From positions 1,491 to 24,418 of the forward strand of contig JBBBWG010025668.1 in the NCBI GenBank assembly GCA_037176905.1: a DNA stretch of 22,928 bases, in the 5' to 3' direction. This DNA is from Azolla pinnata. Lineage: Eukaryota > Streptophyta > Polypodiopsida > Salviniales > Salviniaceae. Below, piece by piece: positions 1 through 8,900 of the stretch. Each line of letters begins with the position of its first letter. Position 1 is the stretch's first letter. Made by a program: the position numbers and the translations under genes. Under the pieces are notes generated by a model. That model saw only the letters and a list, made by a program, of their open reading frames with translations, ran no database searches and was not told where the DNA came from.

Positions 1-132
1 TTCGGCGTTCTCAGTATACTGTTTCTTTTGCTTCGTCAATCCGTCTTCTTCCTTCCATATCCATGCCCTTCGCAGGAGCTCCTTGATCCCTTGCACAAAC
101 AAACAGGCGCCACGTTTCGCCATCGCAACTCT
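1..132 (+). other. 5' leader / proximal upstream sequence of the LisH gene
   Basis: Pyrimidine-rich sequence directly before the first in-frame ATG of the LisH gene. The frame stays open upstream to about position 28, but nothing there resembles the family, so the ATG at 133 is preferred. No TATA box is visible; the promoter probably lies mostly before the window. Confidence 0.5.
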
Positions 133-2660
133 ATGGACGCCTCTGCAAGCTCCTCTCCTCCGACCGCAGTTGGATCCGGGAACGTTACCGACACACAGGT
201 GGCCTTCATGGTGGAATGCTACCTCCGGGATTGCCGTTTCACCAAAACCCTGGATCAGTTCCGCTCCGAGGCAGCACGCGTTCTGCAGCCGCTGAAATCG
301 GTGAGTCTCTCCATCCATCCGTTCGATCGATCAAATGCTCGTTCGTTTCATTCAACCAGTCCTTGTGTAATAGCATCGATCGCTGAGTTCTAGCTTCTTT
401 CATTTCAAGTCACGAAATGCTTCAGTGGCGATTCTCTCCATCAATCCATTCATCGTCAGTTCGGTCAATGAATCTCTCGTTCATTCTTTGAAACAGTGAT
501 TTTGTAGAATTGATCGCGGTCTCCTGGATTCTTTCGTCTGTGTTTCTCTCTTCTCTGCTCAATGCTTCAGTGGCGATGGTAGGTTCCCAAAGGTGCGAGG
601 ACCCTGAGCGCAGTGCTGAACGAATACGTGCTGCTGAAGGAGCAGCATATCGAGTTCATCAGAGAGAGGTCTCGCGTCGATGCCTTGTTCACGGGTCTGC
701 AAGAGATCGTCAATGTATACCAGTCTGTCTCGAGTGGCAATGTGGTCGGAAGAGATCAACTCAACGCCATTACCTCTTCTCTCCCTCCTGCTTCTGCTTT
801 ATCTCAACAGATCGGTAAATCCTTAGATCGCCGTTTTCTCTCAATCTGAAGAAGTTTCCAATATGTCGCGTCTTTCATGGCTGATTCTCTTTCTTCTGAT
901 TCACTCTGACAGTGGCCATTGCTGCTTCTTCCTCCTCCTCCTCTTCTTCTTGTGCTGTGGAGATTGCGAGCAAGGATGGCCATGGCGTATCTCCAACTTC
1001 TTCCTCTGCAGCCAAGAGAAAGAATAACGATTGTAGCAATTTAGAAGCAGCTAATAATAAGAAAGCTCGGCAATCTCCCCCTCCTTTACCGTGTTCGATG
1101 CAGTCGAGGCAATCATCGGCTTCGCCTTCGCCATTGCCAGAAAAAGGTCAGTTTTGAACTCATGTCTAGCTTCGTAGCAGAAACCACAAGTTTCAGCCTT
1201 CCTCATTCGGCTATCTGATCTTCGCATCGCAAAATCTCTGTAGGAATACCAATCATCAGCGACCAGAAATCTGTTTCTGCTGATCAATGGAATAATAACA
1301 TCAGAACTTCAGTTCAGCCGGGAACCCCTCCAGTTAGTGCTGAGCAGAGACAAACGTCACAGTTAACACCTTCCGACCCAAATCATTTACAGCAACAACA
1401 TCAAAAGATCACCTCTCCTCCCAGCACAAGCGCCATGGTTTCCCATTCAGCTCCATCAAATGCTTCTGCTCACCATTTCCTCTCGCCACATCGACCTAGC
1501 AGTTCTTCCCCTTCTTCGTTCCTCCACCACCTTAGTTTGGCTGCAGGGACTCCAATCGATCATTCTGAAGCTTTGGCCCTTCCTCGTCACGATCCTTCTC
1601 CTTCGTTTTCAAAGCAGAAGAAGAGTAATAGTTCTAATAGTAACAGAAAGACTCATTCTCTTTCTCTTCCTGATAACAAGGAGTTTGATTCGTCTACTTC
1701 ATCTTCCGCCATATCTAAGCCTTCTACTGCTTTGAACAAGAAGAAAGGAGGGAATAGTAAGTGCAGATTGTTGGATTTCTCTTCGGCTTCAACTGTTGCA
1801 CATCCAGTTTCTTCATCATCTGCAGTATTAAGCACTGGACCATTACAGCTTCATACCCCTTCACCACCTTCATCAGACCCTAACCTCCCACAGACCGCCG
1901 TGGAAGCTTCTTGTGAGCTAACTCAGCCACAGACCAATTTAACTGCTGAGGTCTCATTATCCTGCGATGGTGTTCTCTTTGATGATCTTTTTGATCTGGA
2001 GCTTGATGTGGATCTAATATCTGAGCTTGAAGACTTACAGCCGATCAATGATGTTCTGGGGTCATGTTCTAGAGGGCAGGCTTCCGTCAGGTATGGTATA
2101 ATGATGATAAAGATAACGTCTCCTCGCAAAATCCCATTTTATCTGGTATTGTGATCCTTGAAACACTGGGTGAATATAGTTATTGACTTGAAATTACATG
2201 GCTGCAGCGACAAAGAAGCTGTGGATTCTGTTGAGTCGTCACCATTTGATCGTAGGGTTCTAAGCGAGAAAGGAAACATTTTATGTAAGATAGGCAGGCA
2301 TCTAATTCTCTCCATTCTATTTTTTCTGTGATCCGTGGATATGACCATAAAAGTCCTTCAATTTTGATTGAAGTATTTTGGTTTTTTTCACCGCAGCCGA
2401 ACGAGATATCTCTGAGGGTCAGTGTATTCTGCTAACTCAAGACATGTCTGGATCTTATTCCATTTCTGCTTCTCCAAATCATTGCAAAGCCCTTCGAAGG
2501 CATAATTCATCTACAGGTGAATAAAGTTATAGTAATAAACGATCCCTAAAATCATGCTTTCGTTTGTTTTGATTCTCATCAATCTTTCTTCTGTTATCCA
2601 GTTTGCATGGAAAACAAATGGAGAGATAAAGAGAATGTGCCGTTGCAGCCAAGCAAGTGA
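133..2660 (+). CDS. LisH-domain protein, plant NPAT-like (7 coding exons, 578 aa)
   Basis: Exons by consensus GT-AG joining: 133-300, 583-814, 913-1146, 1244-2090, 2208-2284, 2397-2516, 2602-2660 (stop TGA). Phases match at every junction and the product is 578 aa. Residues about 22-52 form a LisH dimerisation motif (VAFMVECYLRDCRFTKTL). Residues 57-77 carry the block LSAVLNEYVLLKEQ, which resembles the sequence after the LisH of animal NPAT, a histone-gene transcription coactivator. The middle is low-complexity Ser/Pro-rich, with basic clusters at about 168-170 (KRK) and 183-186 (KKAR) that could be a nuclear signal. An acidic, hydrophobic patch at about 453-476 (DDLFDLELDVDLISELED) looks like an activation segment. 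The C-terminus contains RDKENVP, including a KEN motif at 569-571. The LisH call is firm; NPAT homology is inferred from short motifs. A role in nuclear transcription or cell cycle is inference. Confidence 0.8.
416..577 (+). repeat. 17-bp direct repeat within intron 1 of the LisH gene
   Basis: The sequence AATGCTTCAGTGGCGAT occurs exactly at 416-432 and again at 561-577, just before the inferred 3' splice site (AG at 581-582). It looks like a small local duplication. The second copy contains a CAG that would act as an earlier acceptor, but that reading meets a stop in the required frame. Confidence 0.8.
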
Positions 2661-3811
2661 GCACTAGAAATCGCATTTCCAGAAGAGTTTCAAAGCCCTA
2701 AGATTGATGGTATTAGGGAGGGTTAATCCTAAACCAGAAATCACTGAGGCTGGTTTGATCTAAACTTAAACCACTGTGGTCTGCTGAACCAGAGGGCTTA
2801 AAAACTGTTTTGACCCAAATGTACTGCGATCGAGTCAATAATCTTGCAGAAGGTTTCTTCTTCTGGAGATCTCCTCGCGATCAGTCAGCTATATTTTCTG
2901 TTGTTGTATCCATCTCTGTTAACATACTCCTGTAGGCAAACACTGCTAATTTTTGTTGCCATATCCCCACACATACATCACATTAGGAATGCTCTAGCAC
3001 TAGAATCCAATTGCTTGTATTCTGATTGATTAGAAATTAGAGTTTAGGGTTTTCCCAAGTCTTTTTTTACTTGGGTTCTCATCTCCACCTCACAGTAGTC
3101 ATAGTTTTGCTTCCATCCAGCCAACCATGGTTAGTACAACCTCCAGTATATCTGTCCAACAGTTAATTGGTTTGTCTATTAATGGAAGAAGCTTACTTCA
3201 AACTTTCATGTGTGTGTGTCTGTCTACAGCCAATGGGCCATGAAATGCCCACTAACTACAGTAGCAATGATCTAACTCATTAGGATTCATTTAGGGTGCA
3301 ACTGGAAATCACAATGCTTATTTATTGTGGGCAGATCCACCATGCCAAGGACATCTGATCATCAATTGATTAATCCCAATCTGTGCAACTGATTGATGAG
3401 ATCCTGAACAAGAAGCCATCAAGGAGAATGAGGAACTGGATTAGCAATGAGTTGGAATTGCCCACAAGGAATTAAGCATAGCCCCCAAATGCATAGCGAG
3501 AAAATCTTACAACTTCAAATCTGCCAAAACATTTTGTGATGGATGGCTGCCGATTTTCATGACATGGGATTTTGGCCTCCATAGATTTGTTCTTGAATTC
3601 AAGCCCACATACTAGCTACAATGCCCATTGCAAAAGCTTCTTCGGAGACAAAGGATGGCCTTCATGGGATCATTCGAGCTTTCTATAAGCCTCATTAGAT
3701 TCTGAGTTTTGTTTTGAATGTGGAGTTTTGGGATGATTGATTCAGATTGTTGAGCGATCTAGCAAGTTGGTGGGTAAGTTGGGATCATGTGTGAATCTTG
3801 CAAGAGGCCTA
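2661..3811. other. 3' UTR of the LisH gene and unique spacer
   Basis: This stretch has no convincing gene. Reading frames are short and none resembles a protein family. The 3' UTR of the LisH gene must lie in its first part; AATAAT at about 2837 is one possible poly(A) element. A short TG repeat lies near 3210. I see no tRNA, rRNA or transposon signature. Confidence 0.6.
3054..3075. other. Perfect 7-bp inverted repeat with T-rich loop
   Basis: CCCAAGT (3054-3060) and ACTTGGG (3069-3075) flank an eight-base pyrimidine loop, just after a TTTAGGG box. It could form a small hairpin in the 3' flank of the LisH gene. No function is implied by sequence alone. Confidence 0.5.
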
Positions 3812-3815
3812 AAGT

Positions 3816-5036
3816 GGACGTGTTTTGTGTGCAATCAGAGCATTATATTGACTTGAAACCCTAACCCTCTCTAAATAAATCACAACTTTGTATGGTAATT
3901 ATCACGGTTGAAGCTTGTTGACAACAATAGATTTGGAGATATAAATACGACAAGAAAAAACCCAGATAAGAATAAGAGGATAAGATATGTATTATCAGGA
4001 GACTTAGAGTATAAAGTATCGAAGATTGATGTTTAATTAAAACAATTAACTGTAAAAACTAGCTCATTATTTATATAGTTCTGAGCCTTATGCATGTTCA
4101 CCATGTGGCTGTCATGCATGGTTACGACATGACTTTTATGCATAAATGACATGTGGCTTGTATGTATGATTGTCATTAGGTGACTTTGTAGACTTTCGAT
4201 GTAACAAATATTATAAGTTGTTTTTAACCTTAATATGATAATGCTTTAAAATATTATCAAATATTAAAATATAATATTTATCAATTCAAGTTAGATAATC
4301 TAATGGATAAGATTTGAGCTTGCTATAAGTTATAGGTTTAAATAAATAAATATATAAACCTTTTTGTATTGGTATTGATAATAGTATTTATATCGTATAA
4401 TATGATATAATGTAAAGGACATGTTTTGTGTGCAATCCAAGCATTACATAGACCTTGAACCCTAAAACCCTCTCTGAACACAATGCCATACATTAAACCC
4501 TAAACATAGCCTAGCATGGTATTTGTATTGTATAATATACGATATAATGCAGAGGACGTGTTTTGTGTGCAATTCGAGTGTTATATAGACCCTAAACCTT
4601 AAAACCCTCTCTAAACACACCCTTCTATGGTATCTAATTCATATAATATACGGTATGGTAAAAAGGATGTGTTTTGTGTGCCATACATGAAACCCTAAAC
4701 CCTAAACACAGCCTGGTATGGTATCGATATTGTAATATGGTGTAGAGGACATGTTTCGTGTGCAATCCGAGCGTTATATAAACCCTAGAACCCTAGAACC
4801 CTCTCTGAACACAATGCCATACGCTAAACCCTAAACACAACCCGGTATGGTATCGATATCGTATAGTATACGATATGGTGCAGAGGGCGCGGCGCGTTTT
4901 GCGTGCAATTTGAGCATTATATAGACCCCTAAACCCAAGAACCCTCTCTAAGCACAACGCCATTCGCTAAAACCCAAAGCCCTAAACCCTAAACACAGCC
5001 TGGTATGGTACCTGTACCGTATAATATACGGTACGG
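3816..5036. repeat. Degenerate ~137-bp tandem repeat with telomere-like motifs
   Basis: A shared core GGACATGTTTTGTGTGCAA recurs at about 3816 (isolated copy), 4417, 4554, 4665, 4747 and 4885. Spacings from 4417 are 137, 111, 82 and 138 bp, so the third and fourth units are deletion variants. Each unit also carries a run of AACCCTAAA/CCCTCTCT, an 'ACACAATGCCATAC' stretch and a near-palindrome such as ACCGTATAATATACGGT. The block from 3911 to 4416, between the isolated copy and the array, is AT-rich spacer with a small ATGTGGCT duplication at about 4102 and 4151 and no gene. Confidence 0.75.
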
Positions 5037-5168
5037 TGGAGATGAGTATAGTACAGGGTACGTATGTATGTAGAGTGAGTAGAATACGGTGTTTTTTGAA
5101 ATATACAACTAGTTTAACATTGGAGAATGGGAGAGAGACGTGCGTTCGTGACGCGGGAGATCTGCTCC

Positions 5169-5450
5169 AAAGAAGAAGAAGAAGAAGAAGAAGAAGACGG
5201 CGATGGCGGCGGCGACGGCTTCTCTGCAGCTCCATCTCTGCACAGCAGCCGACCATCGCCGTGGCTTCTGCTTCTTCTTCTTCTTCTTCTTCTTCTTCGC
5301 TCTGCTTCTTTCCTCGCCGATCGATACCCTGCAACCAGCTTCAGCCGCCGCGGCCCCAGCTTCAGCGTGAAAGGTAAGCTTCGCTTCTTCGTTCCTCGTT
5401 CTGCGCTTCTTCTTCTTCTTCTTCTACTACTACTACTTCTTCTTCTTCTT
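5169..5450. repeat. GAA and TTC trinucleotide arrays in inverted orientation
   Basis: A (GAA)n run at about 5169-5196 is followed by TTC-rich runs at about 5268-5298 and 5405-5450, the last with a short (CTA)n interruption. GAA and TTC runs are complementary, so a + strand transcript could fold with a loop of about 70 nt. These arrays also create the poly-Glu, poly-Leu and poly-Arg frames in this region on both strands, which are not genes. Confidence 0.8.
5203..5370 (+). other. Candidate leader-exon uORF (55 aa) upstream of the ARF-GEF gene
   Basis: An ATG in good plant context (GCGATGGCG) opens a 55-codon frame: a MAAATASLQLHL start, a Phe run encoded by the TTC repeat, then an Ala-rich end closing at TGA 5368-5370. 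Three bases later is a strong 5' splice site (AAAG, then GTAAGC at 5374). An acceptor-like CTAG at 5918-5921 lies just before the ARF-GEF start codon. The simplest reading is a 5' UTR exon of the ARF-GEF gene carrying a uORF. Alternatively it is the broken first exon of a plastid-targeted protein: the frame after the TTC run that reads ATSFSRRGPSFSVK also looks transit-peptide-like, and slippage in the repeat could have separated the halves. No transcript evidence is available here. Confidence 0.3.
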
Positions 5451-5459
5451 TGCTGACCA

Positions 5460-5930
5460 TTTCAACCCTAAGCTTCGAGCTTAACCTAAACCCTTGACTG
5501 GTCCCCCAAGCCCAGCCCAGCCCTACCTTAACCCTAAACCAGCACTACTAACTTAGCGCTGACCCTGATCCTACCCTCCCCTAATCCCGATCCTAATCAT
5601 TTCACGAAACCTAATCCGAATCCGAATCCGAACCCTAACCCTAATCCCAGCTGTAGCTTTAGCTGTACAACCTGTTCCTAATCCTAATACCTTTCCCGAC
5701 CCTAACCCTAAACCTAGCTCTAACTTCAACACTAACACCTAATCCCTAATCCTTACGCTAATCCCGAACCCTAACCCTAACCCTAACCCTAACCCTAACC
5801 CTAACGCCTAATCCTAACCCTATCTCTGGCGGTAATCCTAGCCCCTGGCCCCGAAACCTAATCTGAACCCTAATCCTAACTCCAGATGCGTCCACAACCA
5901 CAACCCCAGCCCTAATCCTAGTCCTGCTCA
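5460..5930. repeat. Interstitial telomere-like repeat block
   Basis: About 450 bp of degenerate CCCTAA, CCCTAAC, CCTAATCC and CCGAATCC units lies directly upstream of the ARF-GEF start codon. Within it, 5769-5804 is six perfect head-to-tail CCCTAA units (complement TTAGGG). The spacer repeats further upstream carry the usual plant CCCTAAA form instead. It lies between genes, so it is an interstitial block, not a chromosome end. It probably overlaps the 5' UTR or a leader intron of the ARF-GEF gene. Confidence 0.85.
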
Positions 5931-5939
5931 TACTTGCGC

Positions 5940-8900
5940 ATGGAGGCCGTGTTGATCCCTGCACTTGAAAAGATCATCAGCAACGTTCCATGGAGAAAAC
6001 ACTCGAGGCTGTTGCAAGCATGCAAATCCGTCATTGCAAAGCTCTCTGTTCATGTTCATAGCTCGGATGAGCTCTCTATTGAAGGCGCAGAGGAAACACA
6101 TTCGGGTGGATCTTCTCAGTTCAGTATGGATGACGCGCAAGGATTCGATAAGCTTTCTATTAAAGCTGCAGAAATCTGCCTTTTTGACGGATCTTCTTAC
6201 TTCAGCGGAGATGAAGCATTCTCTATCCTTCAGCCTTTGGTGTGGGCATGTGACTCTGGTTCGTTGAAGCTAATCGAACCTGCCATGGATGCAGTACAGA
6301 AACTGATCGGCCATGGCTACCTCAGAGGGGAGGTGGATTCTTTCGATGCTGCATCTGATGAAATTTTAGTCCAGATCGTGCAATCAGTTTGCAAATGCCA
6401 TGATATTGCAGATGAAGGCATAGAGCTTTTGGTGCTAAAGACCCTCCTTACATCTGTTAGCTCGGTTTCTTTCAGATTACACGGCGATAGTCTCGTCAAA
6501 GCTGTGAAAACTTGCTATAATATCCATATTGGAAGCAAAGTGGTTGTTAATAAGGCCATAGCTAGGGCCTCCCTAATTCAGATCCTTGTCATTGTGTTTG
6601 AGAGAATGGAGGCTGATTCCTCTGCGTTGCTTGTTCGGCCCATTATAATTGCAGAGCATATGGAAGCTTCAGAGAGGCTATCATTGGATTCAAACGTAAC
6701 ACAGTCTGTACAGACATTTATCACAAAGGTAGTTCAAGGAATGGAGCATGCCACTGACCATCCATATCCTTACTCGATAACATCTGAACGGGGCGATGTT
6801 GCTTCCGAGAATGAACATTCTATGAGCTATCTTGAATCTTCCGGTAAGGGTATGCTGGTAGACATACCTAATAATGCAATCAACGACAGAAAAGATGGGC
6901 TTCTAGAACTAGACATTGGCACTAGCCTTGGGGATATGGAGGTTCAGATAAAGAATAAGCGTCGAAAGGATGCATTTCTCGTTTTCCGTGCGCTTTGCAA
7001 GCTGTCGATGAAGTCCCCAGTGCAAGAATCAACCGATCCAGCTTCATTGAGAGGGAAAACGGTAGCTCTAGAGCTACTCAATATCTTATTAGAAAATGCT
7101 GGTGAAGTCTTCAGGAAAAATGAAAGGTATTCTATTATTCTTGGAAAAGCCACATTCTTTACTCGAGTTTGGAATGAATGGCTCAACTCATCATGGATTT
7201 TCATGCAGATTTTTAGGTGCCATTAAGCAGTATCTTTGCCTATCGTTGCTGAAGAACAGTACCTCAGGAATGGTTGACATGTTTCAGGCATCATGCTCTA
7301 TCTTCATGAGCCTTCTCTCAAGGTTTCGGTCAGGATTAAAGTCTGAAATCGGAGTATTCTTCCCCATGATTCTTCTAAAAGTGTTAGAGAATGTGTCACA
7401 ACCCGATTTGCAACAGAAACGGATTGTTTTGAATTCTCTACAAAAGCTTTGTTTGGACCCACAAATCCTGGTGGACATCTTTGCGAATTATGATTGTGAT
7501 TTAGGTGCATCTAATATTTTCAAAAGGTATACCTGATAATGCAATGGTTCGTATTTGGAATTATTCCTTCAAAATGATGTATTACAAATGAAAGAGTCCT
7601 TATTCTATATAGCTTCTTTCAAAAGTATCATATGAGGTACTTGAAATAATTGTGCTATTTAATGTTTTCCTGGGTTCTCTCGGCAGGTTGGTAAATGGAT
7701 TGGTAAAGACAGCTCAAGGTGTCTCATTAGGTGCAAGTTCTACTCTTACCCCAGCACAAGATGAAGCATTGAAGCTTGCAGCTATGAAGTGTCTTGTAGG
7801 AGTTCTAAGATCGATGAGTGACTGGATGAACAAACGATTAAGACTTTCAGGTTCCCAATATCAGCAAAAGGCATCTCAAACTAATGAAACAAATGAAAAT
7901 GGAAATATTTTAGTTAATGAATTCAAGGAATCAGTTGATGAACCTCTAATGATCGAAACTGATTCTAGTAATGATACTTCTGAAGCCACAAGCATCAAGC
8001 AACACTCTGCTCATAAACTGGATCTAAAGGTAAAATCCCTCTTTTCCTCTTCTTTGAAAATGAACGTGGTCATTGTTGGGAATCTACTATGATGTAGATT
8101 CACAACTCTCTCGTAATTGAGTGATTCCAGTAACTTCATAAAATGTGTAGGAAGGAATATTTCTGTTCAATAGGAAGCCTGGAAAGGGTATCAAGTTTCT
8201 ATTGAATGCTAAAAAAGTGGGAGAAACACCAGAAGAAATTTCTAATTTCTTGAAAAATACCCCTGAATTGGATAAGGCAATGATTGGTGACTATCTCGGA
8301 GAGAACGAGGAACTGGCTTCGAGAGTCATGCATTTTTATGTTGATTCTTTAAATTTCAATGGAATGGAATTTGATGAAGCTATCAGGGCATTGCTACTGA
8401 GCTTCAGGTTGCCTCGTGTGGCTCAGAAGATAGATCGCATATTGGAGAAATTCGCAGAAAGATACTGCAAATGCAATCCAAAGGCATTTTCCAGTGCTGA
8501 TACAGCATATGCACTGGCTTATTCAGTGATTCTTCTCAATTATGATGCCCATAACCCACTAGCTAAAACTAAGGTAAATCTCATGTATTTCAATAATTCG
8601 AGGTTACCCAAATATTTTGACGGAACCCTTCTTGGGATCTGTTACAGATGACCAAGACAGACTTTTTGCGAAATAACAGGGGAATTGATGATGGTAAAGA
8701 CTTACCTGAAGATTTTATGGGAATGTTATATAACCGCATAATGAAGAATGAGATCAATATGAACGAAGATCATGCAGTCATTCAAAACAAACGACCTACA
8801 AATGCAAACAAAATCTTTGACCTTGATGCAATACTGAACATAGTTGTTCGAAGACCAGATGAAGATAAAACATATGTGGCAACCGATGCTATTATTGGCC

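Noticed and set aside
4948-5334. Minus-strand frame with poly-Glu and poly-Leu runs
   Set aside because: Generated by the GAA/TTC arrays and telomere-like repeats; no recognisable domain.
5769-5804. True chromosome end
   Set aside because: Only six perfect units, flanked by genes on both sides; it is interstitial.
5758-5964. Minus-strand Val/Arg-rich 68-codon frame
   Set aside because: It reads the CCCTAA array; the RVRVRV tail is a repeat product.
8403-8426. The ARF-GEF as a pseudogene
   Set aside because: Eleven exons join in phase with no stop over 1761 codons, splice sites are intact and the rest of the domain is conserved, so a functional but altered protein is more likely.
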